Positions 14,745 to 22,791 are shown, counted from the stretch's first letter. The stretch is 32,232 bases of DNA from Nitrososphaerota archaeon (GCA_003135575.1 PLCG01000094.1:1312-33543); one strand, 5' to 3'. The notes: generated from the sequence alone by a model not told the origin. Translations and numbers: made by a program.

Positions 14745-14774
14745 CTGCGGAGGCGGAATAAACCCTTGTGCGGC
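14745..14774 (+). repeat. Dispersed repeat copy 12 (degenerate core)
   Basis: CTGCGGAGGCGGAATAAACC then CTTGTGCGGC, recognisably the core with several changes. Confidence 0.6.
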
Positions 14775-14805
14775 TTAAATACCAGCACAAGGCCCAACCT
14801 TCCCG

Positions 14806-15171
14806 ATGCAGGCGCAAGAGGAGACGGAGGCAGAGGATTGGGCGCGCACAGAGGAGCGCCGCAGAAGGATCTACGAGGGACTATGGCGCGCCGACGAGGA
14901 GCGGGTCAGAAGGCAGCGCGAGAGAGACCCTTACAATAACCGCCGAAGACAGGGACGCGACGACCATCGCAATCCGTTTGACATTAGCGCTGTCAAAGAG
15001 ATCCCAAGGGCCACCCAGGTCTTGGGCGTCAGGGTCGGTGCGACCGAGGTCGAGATCAAGGCAGCTTACAAGAGGATGGCCATGGTGTGGCATCCGGACA
15101 GGCCGGGGGGATCGGCAGAAAAGATGAAAGACATCAATGACGCGAGAGAGATCCTGCTGCAGGGGCTTTGA
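14806..15171 (+). CDS. J-domain (DnaJ-like) protein
   Basis: 121 residues. A charged, Arg/Glu-rich N-terminal half is followed by a C-terminal J domain (about residues 68-121). It runs ATQVLGVRVGATEVEIKAAY, then MVWHPDRPGG with the HPD tripeptide that stimulates Hsp70 ATPase. It lacks the Gly/Phe and zinc regions of DnaJ, so it is a small class-C-type co-chaperone, perhaps with a dedicated client. GCTTAAATACC lies 30 nt before the ATG. Confidence 0.85.
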   Translation: MQAQEETEAEDWARTEERRRRIYEGLWRADEERVRRQRERDPYNNRRRQGRDDHRNPFDISAVKEIPRATQVLGVRVGATEVEIKAAYKRMAMVWHPDRPGGSAEKMKDINDAREILLQGL

Positions 15172-15209
15172 GCCCATCCGAAACCAAGCGAATGTGACCG
15201 GGTTGTTGC

Positions 15210-15261
15210 GCTATCTGTAGCTCAACGTGTGAGTGAAATGCCCCGGCGGAGGCGCAATGTT
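15210..15261 (+). repeat. Dispersed repeat copy 13 (last strong copy)
   Basis: CTATCTGTAGCTCAACGTGT then GAGTGAAATGCCCCGGCGGA and GGCGCAATG, after which the match ends. No strong copy occurs in the remaining 17 kb. Confidence 0.85.
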
Positions 15262-15291
15262 CTTCTTCTGAATGCCCGCCAAACATTCTCT

Positions 15292-15762
15292 ATGCCCTCG
15301 CCTCGCCGCAGGGAATACAAGAGGACATATTCGACTCGACCTGTCGGGAAGTCTCCCAAGGCATCATCGAAGTCAATCTCGGTCGTCATGAAGTCTAACC
15401 GCTCTTCGGGCACCATGCCCGAACTGACGCTGGCGAGGCTTCTTCGGAGAAAGCTCGTGTCGAGCGACCTGCCTGGCAGACCTGACATCGTTTATGCGCG
15501 GTCGAAAGTGGCGGTCTTCGTTCATGGGTGCTTCTGGCACAGGTGCCCGGTATGCGACCTACCGCTGCCCAAGACCAACACAGGTTTCTGGCGAAGGAAG
15601 TTCGAAAGGAATGTCGAGCGAGACCAGATCAACCGACTCGAGTTAGAGTCGATGGGCTGGAGTGTACACGAGGTCTGGGAGCATGAGATTAGAGAGGATT
15701 CGGCCGGGTGCGCCATGCGAATCAAGGACGCAATCGCAAGACTACCGCAATTTGCTGCCTAG
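15292..15762 (+). CDS. vsr: Vsr-type very-short-patch repair endonuclease
   Basis: 156 residues from this ATG, the same length as E. coli Vsr. Key features are Glu in GTMPELTLARLL, catalytic Asp in LPGRPDIVYA, the VHGCFWHRCPVC region with the catalytic His, KTNTGFWRRKFERNVERD, and GWSVHEVWEHEI near the end. Vsr nicks 5' to T in T:G mismatches formed when 5-methylcytosine deaminates. This fits the C5-methyltransferase two genes away. A longer frame starts in the repeat (15229) but adds only repeat-encoded residues. The next in-frame ATG at 15388 would cut off the N-terminal helix. Confidence 0.85.
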   Translation: MPSPRRREYKRTYSTRPVGKSPKASSKSISVVMKSNRSSGTMPELTLARLLRRKLVSSDLPGRPDIVYARSKVAVFVHGCFWHRCPVCDLPLPKTNTGFWRRKFERNVERDQINRLELESMGWSVHEVWEHEIREDSAGCAMRIKDAIARLPQFAA

Positions 15763-15847
15763 CTGCGACGCGACAGGACTCTCCGGTTGATGCGAGATTC
15801 GCCGGGCGCGAACGAATCACGAACCTGTTTGCATCGTCGAAAGAACC

Positions 15848-15869
15848 TATTTAAGCACCAACGCTCGTT
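15848..15869 (+). promoter_or_regulatory. Promoter of the MutH/Sau3AI-like gene, with element shared by the methylase
   Basis: TATTTAAGC lies 25-30 nt before the ATG. The string AGCACCA (15854-15860) followed by ACGCTC recurs, nearly unchanged, just after the TATA box of the methyltransferase gene on the other strand (17772-17778). Confidence 0.6.
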
Positions 15870-15880
15870 TGACGAAGTAA

Positions 15881-16660
15881 ATGCCTCTACCGGGGAGAGA
15901 AACGATGCCCTGGAAGGAAGACGAAGGCTTGCTTATGATTAAGGCTCGGTGGCTAGTCGGCAAGACCCTATCACAGGTGGAAGATTCAATCAGGCAGCTC
16001 GACGACGCGTCACGCGTAAAGACGAAGGCAGGCGCCGCGTATGTGACCGAGCATTACTTTGGGATTCCCGCCAACAGCGGAGACGAACCAGACTTTCCAA
16101 AGCTCGGGATTGAGCTCAAATCGGTCCCTTTGAAGGAGAAGAACGGTCTGCTGACAGTGAAGGAGCCTCTCTCCCTGAACATGCTCAATTACATGAAGGA
16201 GTGGAAGTGCGACGACATCAATGAGTCTTCGTTCTACAGGAAGAACAAGCGCATCCTCTTCGTCTGTTACGTTCACAAGGGCGAGAAGCGGTCCGATTAC
16301 GTCATAAGATACGTCTTCATCTGGAACATGGACGGAACTGTGCTCGACGAGCTCAGGCCGGACTTCGACAGGATAATCACGAAGATAAGGGCGGGCAACG
16401 CTACCGACCTGCACCAGAGATACGACAGATATCTTACCACTTGTCCGAAGCACAACGGGAAGTTCAAGGACCCGAAGGAGCGCACCTCGAAGATCGCGCA
16501 GCCGTTCAATGACACTCCGGGCGAGAGAAAGGCCTACAGGCTGAAGACGACCTACATGAGCCTGGTGATAAGCAGAGACCTAGGCGTCTCTTTGCAACGC
16601 AGCGGCCGAGGATTGGAGGCGATATGGTGGAGGGACACTGCAGGCGGGCCGAGCCTATGA
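15881..16660 (+). CDS. MutH/Sau3AI-family type II restriction endonuclease
   Basis: 259 residues. The MutH/Sau3AI nuclease signature is clear: D71-F with E78-L-K80 (DFPKLGIELK) at exactly MutH spacing, then K94-E-P-L-S-L. An early Lys-Thr-Lys-Ala-Gly and a downstream FYRKNKRILFVCYV strand also fit. Family members cut at GATC. The sequence specificity here is not provable by eye. A restriction role rather than mismatch repair follows from the adjacent C5-methyltransferase and the lack of MutS/MutL. It is convergent with the methylase and the ends overlap by 6 nt. Confidence 0.85.
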   Translation: MPLPGRETMPWKEDEGLLMIKARWLVGKTLSQVEDSIRQLDDASRVKTKAGAAYVTEHYFGIPANSGDEPDFPKLGIELKSVPLKEKNGLLTVKEPLSLNMLNYMKEWKCDDINESSFYRKNKRILFVCYVHKGEKRSDYVIRYVFIWNMDGTVLDELRPDFDRIITKIRAGNATDLHQRYDRYLTTCPKHNGKFKDPKERTSKIAQPFNDTPGERKAYRLKTTYMSLVISRDLGVSLQRSGRGLEAIWWRDTAGGPSL

Positions 16661-17749
16661 AGCCACTCTTGTCAAGATAGGCGCCACAGGGACATCCATC
16701 CCGGCCTCGAAGATTATGGCCTTCGCAAGCGCCGCTGATAGCTTGACCGGCACCGAGTTCCCGACCAGCTTATACTTGGTTGTCGTAGTCTTCGCAGGGA
16801 ACTTGTACGTTAGCGGATAGCACTGCAAGGACGCACACTCCCTCACCGTCGGCTTCCGGTAGCGGATTTCTCCCTTGTGCTTCACCGCAATCACCATCGT
16901 CTCTCTTGATCCGTTGAACTGCGTGGCCATGACCGTCCTCGAAGGTCTGTCGAGGTCGTCCGGGAACTTCATCTTCCCATAATACGCGTGGGCCACTTTC
17001 TGTTTCTTGTTTCTTTCCGCGTCTGTCTTTGTCATCAGCGCGTCTTCGGGTCTCATGAAGTGGTCTTCGAGCTGCTCCACTGGTAGCGAGATTTGGTAGT
17101 TTGGGTCTTTGACCAGCTTGCCTTTCGGTATCCTGCCAATCGGGTTCGGGAACGAATCAATCACCCTCCTCATATGCACCCACGGCTCATACAGCAGGTT
17201 GTCGAGAGTCAGGGTCGACTCCTCGAAATGCGTCTGGACGGGCGTAGGATATCTCCCTGAAAGGAGCCTCAGCCGCTTTTGGGGCGCGCCGAAGTCAGCC
17301 GAGTTGAAGACCTCCCTCCTGGGAATGTCGAAAAAGCCGTCCTCCGGGATGCCCATGTCCTGCAGCCTCACCCTGTGCGGGAGCGTCTGCAGGAGACGCG
17401 GAACATTCTCCATAATCCACCATCTCGGATTCAGAGTGTGCACGAACCTGAAGTATGCCAGCACGAGTTTCATCCCTTTTGCAAAGTCGCCACCACCTCC
17501 TTTCTTGGACCCTGAGAACTCGGTGCACGGTGGGCCGCCTATGAGGACGTCGGGCCTCGGGAATCGTTTGGGATCCAGCGACGCGATGTCGGCCTTGAAC
17601 ACCTCGGTCTCTGGCTGGTTGACCTTGTGAGCCTCGAGAGCAGGGTTCCAGTTGTCCACAGCGTGCGTGACATCGAAGCCCATCTGTCTGAATCCTTCAG
17701 AGAACCCGCCCGCACCGCAGAAGAGGTCTAACACCGTCAGCTTCGGCAT
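16655..17749 (-). CDS. C5-cytosine DNA methyltransferase
   Basis: 364 residues with all principal motifs: I (LDLFCGAGGFSEGF), IV with catalytic C75 (GGPPCTEFSG), VI (E114-N-V), VIII (QKRLRLL), IX (RECASLQCYPLTY) and X (GNSVPVKLSAAL). The target-recognition region between VIII and IX is about 120 residues. It methylates cytosine in the site cut by the partner nuclease. The TATA box (CTTAAATAG, minus strand) lies about 30 nt before the ATG. The tail-to-tail overlap with the nuclease gene is unusual. Confidence 0.95.
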   Translation of the reverse strand: MPKLTVLDLFCGAGGFSEGFRQMGFDVTHAVDNWNPALEAHKVNQPETEVFKADIASLDPKRFPRPDVLIGGPPCTEFSGSKKGGGGDFAKGMKLVLAYFRFVHTLNPRWWIMENVPRLLQTLPHRVRLQDMGIPEDGFFDIPRREVFNSADFGAPQKRLRLLSGRYPTPVQTHFEESTLTLDNLLYEPWVHMRRVIDSFPNPIGRIPKGKLVKDPNYQISLPVEQLEDHFMRPEDALMTKTDAERNKKQKVAHAYYGKMKFPDDLDRPSRTVMATQFNGSRETMVIAVKHKGEIRYRKPTVRECASLQCYPLTYKFPAKTTTTKYKLVGNSVPVKLSAALAKAIIFEAGMDVPVAPILTRVAS

Positions 17750-17771
17750 GAAGACTCTACCAATGAGTCGC

Positions 17772-17786
17772 TGGTGCTATTTAAGA
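17772..17786 (-). promoter_or_regulatory. Promoter of the methyltransferase gene
   Basis: On the minus strand CTTAAATAGCACCAGCGACT. The TATA box is followed by AGCACCA and CGACTC, matching the element at the nuclease promoter. Confidence 0.6.
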
Positions 17787-17788
17787 AC

Positions 17789-18319
17789 CTATGAGCCCCG
17801 CGCGTCTCGTCGCTCTGAGGTCACAATCAATGACCAGGCTCTTCTCAATGCCTTGACAGCCGACCTTGTTTCTCGTATCACATGCTTGGACGACATGTCG
17901 ACCTGGATTTTGGCCCCGAGGCGAAACGAGACCGTGCCTTGTCGGGTCTCGCGTATGATTCGCACGGGTGTGCGGTATCTGGCGGAAACTCTCCAAGCTG
18001 TCTTTTCTCCTCTCTCAAGGCTCTTGCTGTCTGCTTCTTCTGAGACCTTGCTTGCCTGTGTGTGACCGCCTTTGAAGACGGCCGATTCAACGTTGTAGCA
18101 ACCGAATCGGTCGGCCCAGGCCAGGTTGGCATGTGGGACCCTACGCGATTCTTGCTGGCCGACGATTCTCAGGACCCACCGGATTTCCTTTTTCTTCACG
18201 CGAAACCGTACTGGAGGCTGAGCCGCCTCGTAACGTGCTCCAGTCGCCAGCCCTAGCACAACTCTCATTGCCGCCGCTTCTCGTGCAGCGACAGTGTCGA
18301 CGGAGTTGCCTCTTGACAA
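17789..18319 (-). CDS. Unidentified open frame (weak)
   Basis: The 785-nt gap between the methylase and DUF2075 genes has no recognisable gene. The longest open frame is this one, 176 codons, basic (many Arg/Lys), stopping just before the methylase promoter. It has no clear promoter and no motif. A shorter frame on the plus strand (18062-18256, containing DPPDFLFLHAKPYWRL) is an alternative. The stretch may be decayed sequence. No repeat, tRNA or CRISPR is seen up to 18534. Confidence 0.25.
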   Translation of the reverse strand: MSRGNSVDTVAAREAAAMRVVLGLATGARYEAAQPPVRFRVKKKEIRWVLRIVGQQESRRVPHANLAWADRFGCYNVESAVFKGGHTQASKVSEEADSKSLERGEKTAWRVSARYRTPVRIIRETRQGTVSFRLGAKIQVDMSSKHVIRETRSAVKALRRAWSLIVTSERRDARGS

Positions 18320-18534
18320 AGCAGTAGCCTCATACGGCGTTGATTACATAAGCCCACACGCCGAGAATCAGAAATCGACAAGCTGTTTCTGTTATCGTCG
18401 CGCTCTTCGAGTTCATCGGGCTGGACAGCGGAGGCTACCCCGTCCACTGTCAATCGAAGAGCGAAGACGAACGAGGCGAACCAATTTGTGGAAAAGTCTA
18501 AAGGGTCTGACAGCAGCCATGACTCTCCGGTAGC

Positions 18535-20427
18535 TTGAGACTATACTCCGGGACCTCGCTCCAATTCGTCGAAGACACCTTCCAGGGCCAGATTGCAGAG
18601 AAGCTAAGGAACGCGTTCTTCGAGCACTTCCGATACAATCCCTCCCCGAGCGAGGTCAGCTCCTGGAGGAACTCCCTCAGGGCCATGTCGCAGGTGATCG
18701 AGCACTCGAAACTCATGGACCACGGGATAGTCCTCGAGTACCAGCTCCCCCTGACGTCGAGGCGGCTCGACTGCATGATATGCGGCAGGGACCATGAGCA
18801 TGAAGACCACGCGGTAATCGTGGAGCTGAAGCAGTGGGAGAGGTGCGAAGACTCCGAGAGCGAGCGCGAGGTGAGCACCAGGCTGGGAGGCCGCGAGAGA
18901 GACGTCCTGCACCCGTCCGTCCAGGCAGGGCAATACAAGAGATACCTCCAAGACGTCCAGACGGTCTTCTACGACTCCGACAAGGACGGCGGCCACGTCG
19001 AGCTAGACGCGTGCTGCTACCTTCACAACTACAACCCATACTCGGACGACGTGCTATTCTATCCAAAGTTCAAGGCTGTGACCGACGACTGCCCGGTCTT
19101 CACGGCCGACAACGTGAGCGGCCTGAGCGACTACCTCGTCCCGAGGCTGGACCGCGGCGAGGGCATCGAGGTCCTGAGGAGGGTAGAGGCGAGCAGATAC
19201 AGGCCGAGCAAGAAGCTCATGGACCATGTAGGCGACGTGATCAAGGGCAACCCTGAGTTCATACTCCTCGACGAGCAGCTCGTCGTCTACGACAAGATAT
19301 TCTCCTTTGCCAAGAAAGGCTTCCACGACAAGCAGAAGGTCGTCGTCATCGTCGAGGGAGGGCCTGGGACGGGCAAGTCTGCGATCGCCATCAACCTGAT
19401 GGCCGACCTCTCCATAGCCGGCTACAACGCCCACTACGCGACGGGCTCGAAGGCCTTCACGGAGACCCTATGGAAGAGGGTAGGCTCGCGGGCCTCGGCT
19501 CAGTTCAAGTACTTCAACAGCTACTCGAACGCGCAGGACAACGAGATCGACGTCCTCATCGCCGACGAGTCGCACAGGATACGGATGACGAGCTACAACC
19601 GGTTCACTCCGAAGATCAAGCGCAAAGACGTCCCACAGATCGAGGAGCTCGTGACCGCAGCGAAGGTCTCGGTCTTCTTCATCGACGACAAGCAGGTCGT
19701 CCGTCCAGGCGAGATAGGCTCTATCGAATACATCAAGGAATATGCTGCGAACAGGAACTGCAAGGTGTTCGAATACAAGCTCGACGTCCAGTTCAGGTGC
19801 GCCGGCTCCCAGGGCTTTGTGAGCTGGGTCGAGAACACCCTCGGGATCGCGAGGACCGCGGACGTCATCTGGGACCCGAGCGAGGAAGACTTCGAGTTCA
19901 AAGTCCTGGACAGCCCGGAGGAGTTGGAGGCCGCCATACGCCAGAAGGTGACGGAAGGGAACACGGGGCGGCTCGTCGCCGGGTTCTGCTGGAAGTGGTC
20001 TGACCCCAAGCCCGACGGGACTCTGGAGGATGATGTGGTCATAGGGGGCTTTCGCAGGCCTTGGAACGCCAAACAGGACGTGAGGAGGCTCGCGAAGGGG
20101 ATACCCACGGCTTCGCTCTGGGCGACCGACCCGAACGGATTGGAGCAGGTCGGGTGCGTCTACACTGCTCAGGGTTTCGAGTTCGATTATGCGGGGGTCA
20201 TCTTCGGTCCCGACCTGCGATACAACTTCGACACGCAATCTTGGGAAGGCCATCCGGCAGATTCCTATGACAGGTCAGTGAAGAGGGCAGGCGCCGACTT
20301 TACCAAACTGGTCGAGAACACGTATCGGGTGCTCTTCAGCCGCGCCATGAAGGGATGCTACGTCCATTTCATGGACAAGGACACAGAGAGATTCTTCAAG
20401 TCGAGAATGGAACAGGGTCAGTCCTAG
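18535..20427 (+). CDS. PD-(D/E)XK nuclease-DUF2075 helicase-like ATPase fusion
   Basis: 630 residues. The N-terminal part carries a nuclease-like D79 (RRLDCMICG) and E97-x-K99 (VIVELKQW), plus a later Gln-rich helix (SVQAGQYKRYL). The C-terminal part is a DUF2075 P-loop ATPase: Walker A GGPGTGKS (275-282), Walker B DESH (344-347), a DVQFRC sensor and the late YTAQGFEFDYAGVIFG and VLFSRAMKGC motifs of SF1 helicases. DUF2075 proteins recur in defence islands. The start is TTG; an ATG at 18519 is out of frame and soon stopped. It forms an operon with the PLD gene 9 nt downstream. Confidence 0.85.
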   Translation: MRLYSGTSLQFVEDTFQGQIAEKLRNAFFEHFRYNPSPSEVSSWRNSLRAMSQVIEHSKLMDHGIVLEYQLPLTSRRLDCMICGRDHEHEDHAVIVELKQWERCEDSESEREVSTRLGGRERDVLHPSVQAGQYKRYLQDVQTVFYDSDKDGGHVELDACCYLHNYNPYSDDVLFYPKFKAVTDDCPVFTADNVSGLSDYLVPRLDRGEGIEVLRRVEASRYRPSKKLMDHVGDVIKGNPEFILLDEQLVVYDKIFSFAKKGFHDKQKVVVIVEGGPGTGKSAIAINLMADLSIAGYNAHYATGSKAFTETLWKRVGSRASAQFKYFNSYSNAQDNEIDVLIADESHRIRMTSYNRFTPKIKRKDVPQIEELVTAAKVSVFFIDDKQVVRPGEIGSIEYIKEYAANRNCKVFEYKLDVQFRCAGSQGFVSWVENTLGIARTADVIWDPSEEDFEFKVLDSPEELEAAIRQKVTEGNTGRLVAGFCWKWSDPKPDGTLEDDVVIGGFRRPWNAKQDVRRLAKGIPTASLWATDPNGLEQVGCVYTAQGFEFDYAGVIFGPDLRYNFDTQSWEGHPADSYDRSVKRAGADFTKLVENTYRVLFSRAMKGCYVHFMDKDTERFFKSRMEQGQS

Positions 20428-20436
20428 GTCACGACC

Positions 20437-21108
20437 TTGACCGATACAAAATCGGGAGGCGAAAGCGAATCGATCTTCTTGGATGATGAGGTGCTTCCGC
20501 AGATTCTACGGGTCGTGCGCAATGCGTCGCAACTCGTAACCTTCGTCACGCCCTACGTCCGTCTCTGGGGTCATCTTCAGAGTGCGATGGACGAGGCCAT
20601 TGATCGAGGAGTCGCTATATGGTTCGTCGTACGGGCGGGCGAAAGGAACCAATCTGAGGAGCTGGAATGGCTCCGCGAACACGGCGCCAAGGTATACGAA
20701 GTACCGCATCTGCACGCGAAAATCTATCTCAACGAGAAGACTGTCATGGTAAGCTCAATGAACATCACCGAGAAATCGACGACCAACTCTCACGATTTTG
20801 CGGTGATGGTGAGGGACGAAGACGATGCGAAGAAGCTTAGAGATTACGTCGCACGCCTGACCGGGAAGGTCAATGCGTCTCGACCCGGACGTCCAGGGAG
20901 ACAGAACGAACAGACAGGAATATGCATCAGAGACGGAAGCAGGATGGAATTCAATATCGCAAAGCCGCTGTGCACCAAATGCTATCTCGAATGGGTGAAA
21001 TACAAGAACGAGGATTATGTGGAAAAGTATTGCCATTCATGTGGTAAGCTCACTAAGACCACCTACGCAAGACCGCTTTGCATAGCCTGCTACAAGAAGT
21101 TGAACTGA
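20437..21108 (+). CDS. PLD-family nuclease-like protein with zinc-binding C-terminus
   Basis: 223 residues. One phospholipase-D active-site motif is present: H93-x-K95 and N109 (HLHAKIYLNE, SSMNITEKS). Single-motif PLD proteins dimerise and include nucleases such as BfiI and Nuc. The C-terminal 80 residues hold four CxxC-type pairs or singles (GICIRDG, LCTKCYLEW, YCHSCGKLT, LCIACYKKL), a probable double zinc ribbon for nucleic acid or protein contact. The TTG start lies just after the DUF2075 gene, so the two probably act together. Confidence 0.8.
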   Translation: MTDTKSGGESESIFLDDEVLPQILRVVRNASQLVTFVTPYVRLWGHLQSAMDEAIDRGVAIWFVVRAGERNQSEELEWLREHGAKVYEVPHLHAKIYLNEKTVMVSSMNITEKSTTNSHDFAVMVRDEDDAKKLRDYVARLTGKVNASRPGRPGRQNEQTGICIRDGSRMEFNIAKPLCTKCYLEWVKYKNEDYVEKYCHSCGKLTKTTYARPLCIACYKKLN

Positions 21109-21121
21109 GCTATTGGGTCGT

Positions 21122-22351
21122 TTACCGATTGCGTCTGTAGCCGTGCTGGCTCCGCCCCCCCTGGCCGCGGTATCCACGGCCGCCGTATCCCTTGCCTCCA
21201 CTACTGTGGACTGACGTGCCCGGAATGAACGCATGCTCCTTGTCCTCCGGCCTCATGGGCAGTATAGGGGCCTTGGTCAACCTGAGGATCCGACCGAAAT
21301 CGCCCGACTCCTCCTTCGAGACGAAGGAGTAGGCCTTCCCTGCTCTCCCGGCCCTGGCTGTCCTGCCTACCCTGTGGAAGTAGATCAGCGGGTCGACGGG
21401 GACGTCATAGTTTACGACCATCGCGACTTGCGAGACGTCAATGCCCCTGCTGGCGATGTCCGTTGCGACGAGGATGTCGGCGCGACCATCTCTGAACGCA
21501 CCCATGTAATGGTCGCGCTGGTTCTGCGAGAGGTTCCCGTGGAGGGGCACCACCTCGTACCCCTTCTCGTGGAGGTCCTTCGCGAGCCTGTCTGCCCCGT
21601 GCTTCGTCCTGCGGAAGATTATCGCGCTGGCCGGGCGCTCCTTCTGCAGGAGGTCGGTGAGGAACTGGAGCTTCTCGTCGTGCCTGACAACGGCGTAGTA
21701 CTGGTCGAGCGTCTCGACGGAGGGCTCGTCCGAGTCCACGAGGATCTTCTCTGGGTCGGTCATGTACTTCCTCGAGAGCTCCGTAATCTTCTGCGGCATC
21801 GTCGCGGAGAAGATGCACACCTGCTTCTTCCCTTGGATGCAGCCTAGGATGTAGTCGACGTCGTCTATGAAACCCATGTCGAGCATGGTGTCCGCCTCGT
21901 CAAGGACCACGAACCTGACGGAGCGGAGGTCGAGCCACCTGTGCTTGATGTGGTCGATCACCCTGCCAGTTGTGCCGACGACGACGTGGACTCCCCGCCT
22001 CAGCTCATCGCGTTGCATGCCTATCGACTGGCCGCCGTAGATGGTGACCGCCCTGACGCCGGTGTAGGCGCCGATCTTCCTCATCTCCTGGGTTATCTGG
22101 ACCGCCAGCTCCCGCGTCGGCGCTAGGACGATTGCCTGGACCTGCCGGTTCTTTGGGTCTATCGAATGCAGCAGGGGCACCGAGAAAGCGAGGGTCTTTC
22201 CAGAGCCAGTCTTGGCCTGCCCTATCACGTCTCGGCCTTTCAGCAGCGGTCCGATGGTCTTCTCCTGGATGGGGGTCGGCTTGGTAAAGCCCATCTTTTC
22301 GACTCCCCTCATTATCAAGGGGTCGATTTTCATTTCTTCAAAGGTACTCAA
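21122..22351 (-). CDS. DEAD-box ATP-dependent RNA helicase
   Basis: 409 residues with every core motif: Q (TKPTPIQ), I (AKTGSGKT), Ia (PTRELA), Ib (TTGRVIDH), II (DEAD), III (SAT), IV (AIIFRRTK), V (ATDIASRGIDV) and VI (HRVGRTARAG). The C-terminal tail is Gly/Arg-rich (GGRGYRGQGG), an RNA-binding RGG region. Unwinding of structured RNA in ribosome assembly or decay is the family role. The TTG start keeps the aromatic upstream of the Q motif (STFEEM). It is convergent with the PLD gene, 13 nt apart. Confidence 0.95.
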   Translation of the reverse strand: MSTFEEMKIDPLIMRGVEKMGFTKPTPIQEKTIGPLLKGRDVIGQAKTGSGKTLAFSVPLLHSIDPKNRQVQAIVLAPTRELAVQITQEMRKIGAYTGVRAVTIYGGQSIGMQRDELRRGVHVVVGTTGRVIDHIKHRWLDLRSVRFVVLDEADTMLDMGFIDDVDYILGCIQGKKQVCIFSATMPQKITELSRKYMTDPEKILVDSDEPSVETLDQYYAVVRHDEKLQFLTDLLQKERPASAIIFRRTKHGADRLAKDLHEKGYEVVPLHGNLSQNQRDHYMGAFRDGRADILVATDIASRGIDVSQVAMVVNYDVPVDPLIYFHRVGRTARAGRAGKAYSFVSKEESGDFGRILRLTKAPILPMRPEDKEHAFIPGTSVHSSGGKGYGGRGYRGQGGRSQHGYRRNR

Positions 22352-22496
22352 TTTTGTTTTTGCTTCTACAGGAATAACCCGTCAGAGAATCAGAACCTTA
22401 AGCGCTCCGAATCGTCGAACCGAGACTTGCCTGTAAGAAAACAACCTCTAACTTGAGTATTTAACCCTGCTTAGGGGGGCAAAGTATTGACCGACG

Positions 22497-22528
22497 CTCG
22501 GCAGGGACACAATGAACTCCGATGCCAT
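22497..22528 (+). repeat. Weak, degenerate copy of the repeat core
   Basis: CGCTCGGCAGGGACACAATG then AACTCCGATGCC aligns without gaps to the core but is strongly diverged. A second trace, GAGCGGAGGCGCTAT, lies at 22777. Confidence 0.4.
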
Positions 22529-22588
22529 AGTGGGAGCACATATTCTCGGTTCACAAGCGTAATAACGCATCCGCAAGAACCCAAAACC

Positions 22589-22771
22589 ATGTTCGGCAAG
22601 CAGAAAACCCAGTCCATTCCGCGAGGACTGTCGGCTGAGGAGATGGTGGACTTTTTCGAATACCCTCTAAAGACTCATCGTGAAACGCCTCATTACGATT
22701 ACCTATGTTGGACGGGCTTGATCTTACCATTCCCACGCTTGCAGTCCACAACCTCCGATCGTTACGACTAG
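22589..22771 (+). CDS. Small hypothetical protein (weak)
   Basis: 60 residues from the ATG at 22589: MFGKQKTQSIPRGLSAEEMV followed by FFEYPLKTHRETPHYDY. It is not recognised and has no TATA box at the expected place. Kept because the N-terminal half has protein-like composition and a plausible helix (LSAEEMVDFFEY). Confidence 0.35.
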   Translation: MFGKQKTQSIPRGLSAEEMVDFFEYPLKTHRETPHYDYLCWTGLILPFPRLQSTTSDRYD

Positions 22772-22791
22772 GCACGAGCGGAGGCGCTATT

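Noticed and set aside
2330..15250. A conserved peptide MPRRRRNEP encoded by the repeat core
   Set aside because: The frame is open through the core in most copies, but copy 7 has a 2-nt deletion and copy 8 a stop upstream in the same frame. The copies end in unrelated residues and there is no consistent start signal. It is a by-product of the repeat sequence.
1..15261. True integron attC sites
   Set aside because: GCTCAAC fits RYYYAAC, but no GTTRRRY is found at the other end of any copy, pairing between ends is poor and there is no IntI. I keep only the weaker term cassette-like.
1..15261. CRISPR array
   Set aside because: Repeats are 0.3-2.5 kb apart, degenerate, and separated by genes, not by short spacers.
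15229..15291. Extended N-terminus of Vsr starting in the repeat
   Set aside because: Those codons come from the repeat. The ATG at 15292 gives the usual Vsr length.
15881..16660. MutH mismatch-repair role
   Set aside because: No MutS or MutL nearby and a C5 methylase with Vsr adjoin, so a restriction enzyme is more likely. GATC is not visibly depleted in the window, so specificity remains open.
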